Shown: positions 1 through 11,397 of the stretch, one piece after another
Layout of the letters: each line of letters opens with the position of its first letter
Numbering within the stretch: the first letter of the stretch is position 1
Origin: Aselliscus stoliczkanus
Taxonomy: Eukaryota; Chordata; Mammalia; Chiroptera; Hipposideridae
Direction of reading: 5' to 3'
Assembly: GCA_033961575.1 (NCBI GenBank)
Contig: CM066729.1
Coordinates: 95,111,001-95,175,000, forward strand
DNA length: 64,000 bases
The notes under the pieces: generated by a model
What the model was told of the DNA's origin: nothing
The model's input: the letters and a program-made list of their open reading frames with translations, nothing else
The model's database searches: none
Translations under genes and position numbers: made by a program

Positions 1-925
1 TTATTTTAGGCTAAAGAGGTTGTAGTTTAGTTTTAGCAAAGTTGCATTTTTTTACATCTGAATTGTGAATTTCATGGTTGCAAATGAGTCTTTAGGATAA
101 GATACAGAAGGTGACCACATAGAGGAAGTTATTCCCCACACTGGTGGTCCACCGTACAGATTGGCATCTGAGAATAGGCTGTTTCGTTAATGCGCTTCTT
201 TAACAAACCTTTGTTCAACATCCTTCCTGTCCTAGGTATTTTGCTCTGTGGTAGAAGAACAAGTATGTGTAAGATACGCATCCCACCTGACAGGAGCTCT
301 AAGTGGGGAGATGAACAAGTAAACACATATTTGTGCATAAAATTCAGAGTAATACAAGTGCGATCATACCCTCTTCTGTTAAGGAAGGAGAGTATATACC
401 ACAAAGAAATTTATTTGAATTGCCTTAATTTCTTAAAATTATTTCTCTTTTAAAGGAAGACTGAGTCTTGAAGAATATAGACAAAGTCAATGAAACTCTT
501 CTGGAAAGAGTCAAAAGAATATGATAGCTAAGACCTTTATCTTCATTGAAACTATAATGAAGTTATGTGACCTTTAGACAGCTTTTGTTGCTCTTAAGTG
601 AAAGTTTACTTGCAAAAATGGTTCAGTTGCAAAATGTGCTTGTGTAAGAATTGCCACATTGTGTTAAAAACTGAAGCCTGTTAGTTCGTAAATCATGTTT
701 GATAAAATATCAGTGAGTGTCCTTATAACAGATGAGCTCATTGTGGAAGGGATTGTGGACTATTTTTAGAAGCAATGAGGCAATTCCTAGTTAAGCTAAG
801 GACACTTATTCCTGAATGAGGCAGGGGGACGTTTTGAAGAGTGTCACCCAGTAGGCAGGTTCCCATAGATGCACATGAATGCTGAATGCCTCCTCCCGAT
901 CCCAACCCAAGGGTCTCACCTAGAG
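1..925. other. Unique intronic sequence, nothing recognised
   Basis: AT-rich sequence without a recognisable repeat, exon or RNA gene. Short open frames on both strands lack family features or conserved motifs. Confidence 0.5.
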
Positions 926-1235
926 CAGCACTTTCCAATTAAAATATAATATGAGCCACATACCTAATTTTAAATTTTCTAGTAGCCACATGAAAAAGGT
1001 AACAGACGAAATGAATCTTTATATATTATTTAACCCAATGTTTAAAAAATATTGTTACAATTACGTAATTAAAAAATTACTGGTGAAATATTTTACATTT
1101 GTTTTTCCATGCTAAGTCTTTGGACTTGGATGTGTATTTTGCTCTTTCCAGCACATCTCATTTGGGACTAGCCATATTTCAAGTGCTGAATAACCACATG
1201 TGGCTAGCTAGTGGCTACAATATTAGAGAGTGCAG
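926..1235 (+). mobile_element. Old non-autonomous hAT-type DNA transposon
   Basis: The outer ends are imperfect inverted repeats. GCACTTTCCAAT near the left end and the reverse complement of ATTAGAGAGTGC at the right end agree at 10 of 12 bases. Inside both ends lie GAGCCACAT-like and ACATGTGGCTAG-like subterminal motifs. The whole body resembles a common mammalian MER-type element that I recall containing TTTCAAGTGCTGAATAGCCACATGTGGCTAG. A clear 8-bp target duplication is not visible, so the exact ends are uncertain. Confidence 0.65.
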
Positions 1236-2900
1236 GTTTAGATTATGTATTTGGGAGAATAGCTTTTATAGAAAGAGTTGGTATGACTTGTACAGACGTT
1301 GAAGGGAAAGATTAAGGAGGGAGAAAGGTTCACTCAGCTATGTGTTCATGGTAACAGGGGAAAGTAAGAGATTCTGATTTCGCCTAACAAAGAGAGTCAG
1401 CAATTATTGACCAATGACTTTTTTTTTTAATACTTGAAAAGAAGTAAATGGATGGTGTCTTAAATGTAAACGTGGAGATACATCCTTAATTAACTGAGGC
1501 TTACTAGGTAGCCACATTTTTCCTGAGTTGTTTAGCATGACTTTGTCCATACCGTTCTTTTGCTTTGGGTGCTTCTTATTGATGTCATACTTTCATATGC
1601 TAAATGCATTACATCTGTCCTGTAAAGCCAAACCAAAAGCAAACAAAACAAAAACATAGGTCAGCCAAAGTAAATCTGGTCTTTCTTGATAAAGTGATTG
1701 AGATCAGGTGGCTTCTCTGTGCTCCAAAAGCCCTAGACCTTTCAGGATGAGCCAACCTCCCTTTGAGTCAGTCCAAATAACAGCTGTTCCTAACCTCGTT
1801 CTCCTAAGAATCTTGCTTATGTGCAGTGACTCATTATGACTTGCATTATTCCTGAGCTGGCCTCTGTTTGTAAGAGAGGAGGGGTGAAAGGATTGCTCCT
1901 TACTCATTCCCTATCCACAGTATAGTTGCTGTGTGCGTTCACAAACGTGCGTGTGTCTTATGCCGTTTTCTTCATGACTTGCTTTTCTTATTTCTCCTGG
2001 ATGGTTGTTTCTTCGGTGTTTATACTTTTTATTTATTTTGTACCTACTCACATTGCATACTTAGTAGTTACCCTTGTAATAGTTAAGCACATTACTATTT
2101 ATAAAACTATTTGCCTTCATGAGCTGTCAGTCTGATTCTTCTTAGAAAATGCTGTTTTCCTCACTGTAGCTGCTCAGTACATGCTGACTCAGTTAGCATC
2201 TCTGAGATGCTGGAGGTGTGCTTTGAATTTATGGAAGAGAAGAATATATTTAGGGAACACATTATTGTCTTCTAGGTGTTTTCCACAGAGCTTAGAATAG
2301 AGGTTTCCACTCAAGGATTACTGCAAGTAGATATTGACTGGAGGTCTGGTCAAGCTTGTTCTGTAATATCAGAAATATAGGAATATTTATTACCATGGTT
2401 GTTGGAGGGTCCCTAGAAACACTTGAATTCTTTTATCATGTAGCGGCCTGTGGTGGGCAAAACCTCTCTCACATACAGCTTAACCTTTCTCATGTCTAAT
2501 ACTGCTCATGAAGAAGATTGTAATTTGTGCATGGTGCTTTTATCAGGTTGCTGTTCCCAATGCAGTTAGTGTAATTTTTCATTTAGTAACAGTCCTCGGG
2601 CAATTCTGTTTAACAATGCTTTCTATTTCAGAACACTCTTCTATTTATAAAAACTTCTTTTGCCTCAGGCCCAACATGTTTATCCAGCCAGGCCAGTAGT
2701 AATTTCTGTCTTTGCTGGCTTCATTCACCTTCACTGTTAAAATTCTATTGGGTTTCCCTAGGAATGGCTTTTCTTTTCTTTCTTTCTTTTTTTTTTGTAT
2801 TTATGGCATAGCAAATGCTGGGATGCCTAATGCCTTCTATTTGTTGATATTATTTTGGTTCAAATTGGTGTTAGTTTTCTGGGTTGCACATCAGACTTCC
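1236..2900. other. Intronic sequence, nothing recognised
   Basis: No exon, RNA gene or confidently identifiable repeat is seen. Several T-rich tracts occur near 1420 and 2780. Confidence 0.45.
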
Positions 2901-3363
2901 TTTTCTTTTCTTTTTTTTTTTTAAGATTTTGGGAAATTGGGGGAGGGGAGCAGTGTCGGAGAACCAGGGATGGGGAACAGACAAGTTGCTGTCTTTGTTC
3001 TTTAGTCTAGTTGCGGAGGACGACACGTCACTGGCCCATGTTGGTATTATCATTGCGCTTTTCCTGGATGAGGCATATTGGTTGCCGGCCTCTGGATGGT
3101 CGCTCACCGTGGCTATTGGCAGCTCACACTGGCTGCCAGTTACTCATGCTGGCTTCCGGCCACTCACTGTAGCCTATGGCAGCCCACTGAAGCAGGGGCT
3201 GTATCTGTGCTGTTCAATGGACTCACAGCAGCCCAGCTCCAGGTGGAGCTGTTGTTCACCATCTTAGCTGTAGAGGGCTGTCACTGGCCCTCATATGTGG
3301 GATCCCAACCCGGGCCGCTGGCGTCCCAAGCCAGCTCTTAATCAATGCGCCACTCGCCGGCCT
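2901..3363 (-). mobile_element. tRNA-derived SINE, full-length family A copy (antisense)
   Basis: On the minus strand the element runs from GGCCGGCGAGTGGCGCATTG through a tRNA-like head and the segment AGGGCCAGTGACAG. It ends in a GGGGAATTGG-like tail with a terminal oligo(A) (T-run at 2901-2922). The same body recurs at 17731, 20293, 22557 and 35781. Flanks CAGACTTCCTTTT and CCGACTTTGTTTT may be a decayed target duplication. Open frames on either strand here are SINE-derived and not genes. Confidence 0.9.
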
Positions 3364-4549
3364 CCGACTTTGTTTTCTTAATGAATAGAATTTTAACTTT
3401 CCACATAAACTTTTAGTAATCAACAAAATTTTCTTGAACAACAGTATTCACACTAGAATAAGAAACTGTTTAACTGATTTTTTTAAATAACAGGAAGTTC
3501 TTTAATAGGTAACAAATTCCCTTTTTAAGCTTGTATCTTGAAAGTGAGTGATACAAATTACTTGAATTGCCATCCCAGATGATCATTAATTAGGCTTGAA
3601 TTTGGCTTGAGATAAATTCCTTTCTCAGTTGAGGCTTTTGAAGCTTCCCTTGGGTCTGAATTTGGTAATATTTAACAAGTACTTTAGAGGGATTTATATT
3701 TTTAATGGGGAAAGTCTCATAAACAGAGGCATATAAGAGAAAGCCTTTCTTTGTTCATTTCTTATTAGCCACTTTTGGTTTACACTGAGGTAAATTTTGA
3801 AACATGTTTTATAATATCAAAGTTTTAAGGAGATTCTAGGGAATATATATAGAGAGTCCCAGGGCTAAATGAAAACTAGAACTCTAGCTATACTGTAAAT
3901 ATGTATTATACATTTGTATATATCATATGTGTTTTGTATGTTTTTTCATGTGTGTTAGTGGCTTTTATGTCATGTCTTATCTAAGCTGGAATAAACATTT
4001 TCTCATTCATTGTGCTGATATCTGTGTACAAATGTTGGAGAAAATGGGAATTTTCCTTTCTTCTTGGATAGTCAGCATAATGTTAAAAAAAGGAGAAAGA
4101 AGAGTACTTTTTTGGGTTAGTTTGCATTTTAAATTTCATTGCTGTTCCTCTCAACTTCCATCTGTGTTGACATTTGGGAATTTTGCTGTTGCTCTTTCTC
4201 AAGTGGAGGGGAAAAGCTTAAAACAGAATTTACACTTTTAAATACAACCAAGGCTCGATCACATCTACCACATCATTATTTGCTCCAGGTTTGACTACTT
4301 TTTCTTGGGCTTAAAAAAAAAAAATCAAACATTTTGTTGAACGAAATATTTCTCAAGCTTAAAACACTACTGACTATTATGCATTATTAACAACGATTTT
4401 TTTTGCAGTAATAGAAATTCAGGCTGAAAATGAAATGATAAGTATTAAAATTTTAGACAATATTTTATGGCATCAAAGAGATGTTTTCATACAGATGTAT
4501 TAGTTAATTGCTATTTATTAATGCCATTTTATTTTATTTTACTTTCATT
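3364..4549. other. Intronic sequence, nothing recognised
   Basis: AT-rich and not assignable to any repeat family by eye. An open frame at about 3927-4241 has no recognisable domain. Confidence 0.45.
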
Positions 4550-4692
4550 AAAAAAAAATAGCTGAGCTATCCTGCCACCTGTTGGCAGCTCAGTGGCTGC
4601 TCAGCTCAGGCTGGGCATCGAACTGCTGTTGCTCAGAGCTCAGCTCACACTCTTGAGCAAGCTCTTAACCAACTGAGCCACGGGGCCAGCCC
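4550..4692 (-). mobile_element. Short tRNA-derived SINE, family B (antisense)
   Basis: Read on the minus strand it starts GGGCTGGCCCCGTGGCTCAG, continues TTGGTTAAGAGCTTGCTCAA and ends in CAGGATAGCTCAGCT before oligo(A). The copy at 37982-38144 has the same length and the same 3' end. Flanking TTACTTTC (4693-4700), also found as TTTACTTTC left of the A-tail, is a probable target duplication. Confidence 0.88.
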
Positions 4693-4883
4693 TTACTTTC
4701 CTTTTAAATTAAGGTTCAGTTATAACCTAGGAAACCGTAAAAATGTGGATAAGCCACAAATAGCCAGATTGGGTGTTGTATCACTTATATGCTCTATGCT
4801 CAATTTTGTTATTTTTTTAACATCCTAAATCCCAAGCATTTGGCATTTTCTCTTCCCCCCTTCCACCCTCCCCCATTTGTGTG

Positions 4884-4886
<3 letters not shown>

Positions 4887-4925
<39 letters not shown>
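4887..4925. repeat. (GT)n microsatellite
   Basis: Nineteen GT dinucleotides follow an interrupted GTGTGTCC start. Antisense translation gives runs of His-Thr, a repeat artefact rather than protein. Confidence 0.97.
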
Positions 4926-4927
<2 letters not shown>

Positions 4928-5024
4928 AGTGTGTGATATCTTGCCTGAATAATTAGTGGCCTGGACTTTTGTCCAGTGAATAACAGGATTGGCTGATTGA
5001 TTCCAGCTTTGTACAATTTGGACT

Positions 5025-5326
5025 ATAACAGAACACCATAGATTGGGTGGTGTATACAGTAGAAATTTATTTCCCACAGATCCAATGCCTGGTGAGAGCA
5101 AATGTCTGTCTTCTCTGTATATCCTTACCTGGCAGACAGGGGAGAGAGAGAGACAGGAAGCAAGCTATTTCCAGTCTCTTCTTATAAGGGCAATAATTCC
5201 ATTCATGAGGGCTCCACTCTCATAATTTAATCACCTCCCAAGGCTCTACCTGCTAATAAAATCAAATTGGATTTGGAATTTCAACATAGGAATTTTGGGG
5301 ACACACATCCGTTCAGTCAATAACAA
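5025..5326 (-). mobile_element. LTR-like old repeat, MaLR/MLT-type (antisense)
   Basis: The minus strand begins TTGTTATTGACTGAACGGAT, continues with GTGTCCCCAAAATTC and GAGCCTTGGGAGGTGATTAA, then GAATGGAATTATTGCCCTTA. This layout is typical of mammalian LTR repeats and is shared with the plus-strand element at 50010-50384. It is an old, decayed copy with no coding potential. The family name is from memory and uncertain. Confidence 0.6.
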
Positions 5327-6834
5327 TTCGCTAAGATGCTTTCTAGTTTTTAGTGTCTGTGATTAGTTTTTAGATTTTAAACAACTTGTGTGCGTGCGTG
5401 CACCTGTGTGTGTTTTCCAACACTTTTAGGCAATATACTAGAAGCTTATTATAATTTCCTAATACAGCCATCAGACTAATAATCATTTAATAGAGTAATC
5501 AGTTTTAAGAAGGAGGGTTACGTGATTGAAATTAGGAAATAGCAGATTTTTTGTCCATTAAATTTCAGTACTGTGATAGGTGAAGAAAGAAATAGTACAG
5601 GTCTCCCAAAATTCGTTACCTTCACATTGGAAAGACTGGAACCCTTAAATGTTCCAGGGTTTCTGGAAACCAAGACTGGTTATAGACACATGTATAGAAT
5701 TAATTCTGTGGATAGTGTGGAAAGGTGGGTAAGGCGTTTGTTTCCTTAAGCTGAAATAATTATAATGAAATTCTTTTTAAGAACGATAACATTGTATGTG
5801 AAGTTTTATAAGATCTGAGAAGGAAGAGATATTTTAAGAGCATGTATAGCATTTTAGATTTTCTTACAAGAAGTTAACAATAAATACAGTGCTAACTCTG
5901 GAATGAGCAGATACAATGGTTGTCATACCAACAATTAAGATTCATTTTAATAATGTTTTTGACAAGACTCTAAGTCATTTTTTTCACCTTCCTCCCTGAC
6001 TCATCATCAGAAATCTGCAGACATACTTAATTTACAAAGAATGAAAGGATGCAAATAATTCATACTAGATTTCTTTGTGATGTTACTGTGTAGCATGATG
6101 TCGTAGAATTGGTGTATGTTAGTGAGTATATTAGATAAGGAAGTATTTGTTTCTTGAGTGAAAGCATTTGTGAGGAGTGGAGAGCCTTCAACATCATTTC
6201 TATATAATCTTAATAAAAGCGAACTGGTAATTCCAGAGACAAATGTACATTCATTAGATATCAGCCATATTTTTTGTGGTAGGTGAGCTTTATATTCTGT
6301 CTCTCTACATCCTATTTGTTTTCTCCTCATTTTATTTCTGACTGTGACCTTTAATTAGATTTTTTGGCTGCTTAGCTAATTAGAGGTAAAGTGACAATAG
6401 TTGATAATAAGTTAGCGTTATACTCTTATATATAACACATATTTAAATGATGGTGTTTGCAGGCTAATCCAAGATCAGCCATTTGAGAATTTATGAGAGT
6501 TTCAGCCATGAATGGGTTTTCTTTTTTAAACTGGTGTCCACCTATGTGTAACGCTGGCCCTTAAGTAAAGCCAAAACAAAACAAAAAAAAACAAAAACAG
6601 TTACGGACTACCTGGTCACATGTTGGAGATCACCTCACTTTTAATTGCCCATTTCCTAGTGAATACAACTAGACAGAAACTGTAACGTGGGAAGTTATTG
6701 CAGTAACTACCAAAGGCCACATAATAAGGCCCAGAATTGAAAACGGGGCGTATGAGATAAAGTCATTGAGAGATTTTACTTTCTCTAACTATGCAAATAG
6801 GCAAGAATAGTGCCTCTGGATCACCTGTGGGTCT
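5327..6834. other. Intronic sequence, nothing recognised
   Basis: AT-rich sequence with no gene. An A-rich simple tract (AAAACAAAAAAAAAC) lies near 6575. A long minus-strand open frame at about 6007-6330 has no recognisable family. Confidence 0.4.
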
Positions 6835-6949
6835 TAAAATGAAGATAACCGATGGGCATTTCAGTTGTTTCCATGTCTTGGCTGAGGGGTGTAAATATCT
6901 AACTAATAACATTGTTTTGTACACCTGAAATTAATAAAAAAATAAAAAG
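6835..6949 (+). mobile_element. L1 3' end fragment (sense)
   Basis: GAGGGGTGTAAATATCTAAC followed by TTGTTTTGTACACCTGAAAT and an AATAAAAAAATAAAAA tail matches the end of mammalian L1 3' UTRs as I recall them. Only the last hundred or so bases are recognisable. Confidence 0.7.
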
Positions 6950-7405
6950 ATGCTATAGGTCTGATGAGTTTTTAGGTGCTGCTGCTGGACTACAATTTGA
7001 GTAGCAAGGTCAAAAAAATGCTTGAAATTGTTGATTATAATTACTGTTTACTTTTTTACCCCCAATATTATCACTTTCTTTATCTTCCTTTCTTATCCTT
7101 TTCTTGCTTTTTTTTTTCCCCTGGTGTTAAGATGCCAAAACATACTTACCTATGTTTTAAATGAAATCATAGTCTTTTAATATATTATAAGAATCTAAAT
7201 TCCTTGTTTTTTCTGCAGTGCTTGTAATGCATAAAAATACTTCACTGCCAAATTCTTGCAGATCTTTCCACTAATGTTAATTCTGTGCCTTTATTCCTAT
7301 TTTTCAATAAAGGAGACTGTGCTGTTCCTACTTTGAGAGACTCATCTAAGATAGTAGAATTTCTCTGTGCAAGGGCCTAACTCATTCTAGTTCTCTTCAC
7401 ATCAT

Positions 7406-7459
7406 TATCCCATGTTAAAATGAGCATATTTTAACATGTTAAAATATCCCATGTTAAAA
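7406..7459. repeat. 22-bp perfect palindrome flanked by 15-bp direct repeats
   Basis: Positions 7426-7447 read the same on both strands and are centred on AACATGTT. TATCCCATGTTAAAA occurs at 7406-7420 and again at 7445-7459, so the palindrome sits between and slightly overlaps two copies of the same word. Local duplication plus inversion is the likely origin. No function is assigned. Confidence 0.85.
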
Positions 7460-7829
7460 ACGAACAGAGATAGTCTTGTGATCATGTGACGGTTTCAGTA
7501 CAAGTTGTACTGTTTGCTTCAAAGCACATTCCTTATGTTTCTTAAAGTCTTTATTTTTATTTATTTATTTCCCTGTGGGACAGAATTAACATGTCAGAAT
7601 TTCACCATAAGTGAATCATGATTTAGATTTGCAATTAGAAACTCATTCATTTTGCCACTTGACTTTTCTTAAAATCATCCAGCATATATGTCCACACATA
7701 CAGAGAAAGAAATTATTTTCTTGTAATCAGCTCCAGACAATTAATGCATGAAAATACATGCTGGCGAACTGCTCTGTAGCAGTGGTCATTGCAAAGAGAG
7801 TTATGTTCATTTTACGCAGGGGAAGCAGT

Positions 7830-8045
7830 ACATATGGATTCTGGGGTGAGATTAGGTTGGAGTTTGCTCCAAGACTTTATTTCACTGGTCCAGAGTTTCT
7901 TCCTATGTGAAAATGAGTCAAAGAATATTTATGTGCCAGAGTTGTTCTGAGGATTAACTTCAGCGGGAATGTATATTTAAGGCATTCAGCATGTTGCCTG
8001 GCAGATATTAAACACTGAAATCAGTAGTATCCACTTTTAACCTTA
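7830..8045 (+). mobile_element. MIR-like SINE remnant
   Basis: TTCCTATGTGAAAATGAGTC, TTGTTCTGAGGATTAA and GTTGCCTGGCAGATATTAAA follow the order of the MIR consensus. It is heavily diverged and the edges are approximate. Confidence 0.55.
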
Positions 8046-8625
8046 TTTAATATCACATTTTCTTGGAGCTAAGACAAAATTTAGGTGTGAGACAAAAATG
8101 GAAAAATGTAGGTTAAATAAAAGTCCTGTAATATATAATTCTTAATTTTTATTTTTCATTGTTTATTATGGGCTATAGAAATAAACTATATAGAAACTTA
8201 AGCAAAATCCATGCCTAATTTATATAATGCTTAGATATGTGGTTTTGGTTAAAAATAAAATAAGAAACTTAGCAGAAATATTTTCCAAATAAGTCAATCC
8301 TAAAAGGATGACAGCCGAAGTAAAATTGGGTTAATTTGTTTGGGAAGCCTCATGGAAAAGACTCAAGTCAGTAATGAAAACACTCTCAACAAAATCAAGT
8401 CAGCTGGAAAATCAGTGCCCACATTATTGTGTTCCCTAAGTTGATGGACAGAGTAAATTATTTTTCTATTAAGGAAAGTTAGATTCTTCCATCCAAACTC
8501 TCCTGAAATAGGCGCTTAGTCACTCAGTGTTTCCCAGAAAATACATTAAGTTCTAGGTGTGCTTCTACTTTTTGTTCTTGGGCAATTATGGGAGGTAATA
8601 GATAACACAGTGATAAGTGCTAGTT

Positions 8626-9600
8626 TAGAAACTCCCCTTATCTGCAGTTTAACATTCCATGGTTTCAGTTACCATGGTCAATATAGGTCTAAAATATTAA
8701 ATGAGAAATTCCAGAAATACACAATTCATACATTTATATTGAGCTCCTTTCTGAGTAATGTGATGGAACCTCACACAGTCTCGCTCCATCTCCCCTGGGA
8801 CGTTAGTCACCCCTCTGGCCAGTGTCTCCAGGCTGTATACACTCCCTGCCTCTTAGTCATTTAGTAGCATCTATGCATGGTATCACGGGGATTGTGTTCA
8901 AGTCACCCTTGTTTTACTTAGTAATGACCCCAAAGAGCAAGAGTAGTGATGCTGGCAATTTGGATATGCCAAAGAAAAGCCATAAAGTGCTTCCTTTAAG
9001 TGAAAAGATGGAGTTGTTGACTTAATAAGGGAAGAAAAACATTATATGCTGAGATCTGCAGTGAGAGCGAATCTTCTGTCCATGAAGAAGGAAAAAGAAA
9101 TCCATGCTGCTTTTGCTGTCGCACCTCAGAGTGTAAAAGTTGTAAGTGCTTAGTCAAGATGGAAAAGGCAAACTTGTGGGTGGCAGACCTGACCAAAAAA
9201 GGTGTTTAGATTGACATGTTGTGCCAATCAACATGTTGTGTTGTGCCAGAAAACATTGAGCCTATTTGAAGACTTCAGCAAGGGATCCCCTGAGACGAGT
9301 AACCAACCCATTTACTGTCAGGGATGGTTACAGATTCAGAAATAGTTTTGGCATTTTATCATCTCACATCATCACAAGAAGAAGAAGGCTGAGTACAGTA
9401 CAATAAGATATTTTGAGAGAGCAAGATCATGTTCACATAACTTTTTATTACCGTATATTGTTATACTTGTTCTATTTTTTATGTGTGTATATACAGGAAA
9501 AAAAGCATAGTATATATAGGGTTTGGTACTATCTGTAATTTTAGGCATCCTCTGGGAGTCTTGGAATGTTTCTCCCATGGATGAGGGGGAACCATTGTAT
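8626..9600 (+). mobile_element. Tigger1-type (pogo/Tc-mariner) DNA transposon, internally deleted
   Basis: The left end reads CCCCTTATCTGCAG and the right end GATGAGGGGGAACC, giving inverted ends (CCCCTTATC against CCCCCTCATC). Between them lies TTTCAGTTACCATGGTCAAT and then a short open stretch at about 8924-9025. Its product (SSDAGNLDMPKKSHKVLPLS) matches the N-terminus of Tigger-type transposases. Further diverged transposase sequence follows, with frameshifts, to about 9340. The right terminus then follows directly (GTTTGGTACTATCTGTAATT). Most of the transposase gene, including the catalytic core, is missing, so the copy is inactive and non-coding. Confidence 0.9.
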
Positions 9601-9744
9601 ACAAACGTTATCTGACAACCAAGATGTAAACAAATTTTTAGTTCTGGAAGGCATCTACCCAGAAATTTGATGAGCTTCACATGAAATATTTTGCTTAAAA
9701 TATATAAACTGGCCTATTGGTTGGTTGACAATATATATATTATA

Positions 9745-9985
9745 GTAATTAAAAGCTGAGGCTTGGGTCACTTGACCTGTGTTCAAATCTCAGCTCCCTG
9801 ACTTATTATTCTGTGACATGGATAAGTTATTTCACTTACCTAACCCTTAATTTTTAAATCTATAACTCAGGGATAATAATGTCAGCTTTATCAAGATTTT
9901 TTTTTTGAAATATTAAATTAGATAGTTCATGTAAAAACTGCCAGGCAAGAAGTAAGTGCTCAGTAAATATTATTGATGGTATAGG
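9745..9985 (+). mobile_element. MIR SINE
   Basis: It contains TGTTCAAATCTCAGCTCCCT, then TGTGACATGGATAAGTTA, then GTAAGTGCTCAGTAAATATT. This is the order and content of a MIR element in sense orientation, interrupted by a T-run near 9900. Confidence 0.8.
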
Positions 9986-11172
9986 AGATATGGATGATAA
10001 AGGAATCTTAGGAATTACATTCCACGGTGTGTAACTTTTATGATACTATAAGCTGATGAGGGAAACATGGACGAAACTCAAAATCATACCCAATCTTTAA
10101 AAGTTAGAATTTTTCTTTAGATTTCTCTCCTCAAGTGTTTGTACCTATTATTGTGGCTATCAGTCAGTACTTTCCAAGCTATGCTAAAGGGTAAATCTCT
10201 CTTTTAAAAAAAATTCTATCAGAGAGTTATATAAAATTCAAAAGAGAAGTTATTAAAAGTTATTAAAAGTATTCAAAACAAAAATTAAATTATAAAAGAC
10301 ATACAAAATAAAAGCCCTAGTTTTAAAATTATATTCAAAGATATAAAAATACTCTCTACAGTTGTTTTCAAAGTTTCTAAATGCTTACTCTTAATGACAG
10401 AACTTATATCATCATGGACCAATGATAAAAAGTTGGCAGCTTAGCACTTGTCCATACATTTGGGTAATACTGCTTTAAATATCATGTATATATTTGTTTA
10501 CTTCAAAATCCATATCTATACACAGATCTTTTATTTAACCTCAGGTTCACACTTGCAGATGACCACCTCTCCCTTTCAGGTAAATGGCACTCAGTAGAAA
10601 TCTGCTATTATCATTAATTCCTCTCTTCCTCAGCCCCCCTCTCCCATTAGTCCATAATTCATGTCCTATTGGAATCTCACTGTTGCTTTACATCTCTAGT
10701 GCTAACACTCTAGTCTAAGCCACTGGAGTGTCTGATCCAACTTGGAGCTGGCTTTCCTGCTTCTCCTCTCCACTATTCCCGCTTTCATTCTCCATAGATA
10801 TACAAGTATGAGTTTGCTAAAAAAGTAAGTCTGTGTATAACTATCTAATGTCTTCATGTTTTAATTACAGTTTCCTTGGCTGAATGGTATGTAACAATTA
10901 CATTTTCAAAGGGTTAGGAGGCAATTGCAGCACACAGAGTAGTAAGTGATTGTGATAGCTTCGATTGAGGTGGTGGTTGTGTAAATGAAGACAAAAAAAC
11001 ACCAATTCAAGAGATTGCCTAGTATTTAAAAGAAACATGAGTAAACCAGAGGCATGTAGATCTTTTATAAAGAATACTATTTTCCTCTAAATCTACCTAT
11101 GCCCCTCAGTTCCTTGGGCACAGGACTGAGTCAGATCCTGTTCTTTCATGTGAATGATTGGCATATCGAGTA
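9986..11172. other. Intronic sequence, nothing recognised
   Basis: No gene or clear repeat. A small tandem TTATTAAAAG doubling lies near 10250-10270. Confidence 0.45.
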
Positions 11173-11397
11173 CCATGTTTCTCGAAAATAAGTCCTAACC
11201 AGAAAATAAGCCCTAGCATGATTTTTCAGGATGCTCGTAATATAAGCCCTACCCCAAATGTAAGCTCCAGTTTAGATCGTCAGCCAGACATGACTGTTTG
11301 AATAAATGTAGATTTTTGTACATGAGTAAATTAATAAATGTAGATTGTTGGAGCAAAAATTAATATAAGACCCTGTCTTATTTTCAGGGAAACGTGG
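11173..11397. mobile_element. 225-bp Tc1/mariner-type MITE with TA target duplication
   Basis: The left end CCATGTTTCTCGAAAATAAG and the reverse complement of the right end (CCACGTTTCCCTGAAAATAA) form inverted repeats of about 23 bp. TA dinucleotides flank both sides (11171-11172 and 11398-11399). The inside contains further AAATAAGCCCTA repeats and no open frame. It is a non-autonomous element needing a transposase from elsewhere. Similar elements with ACC(A/G)TGTTTCCC(C/G)GAAAATAAG ends are common in mammalian genomes as I recall them. Confidence 0.88.

Noticed and set aside
4817..5101. Minus-strand open frames with His-Thr repeats (also near 55319-55537 and 37425-37655)
   Set aside because: They are translations of GT/CA microsatellites and have no protein-like flanks.
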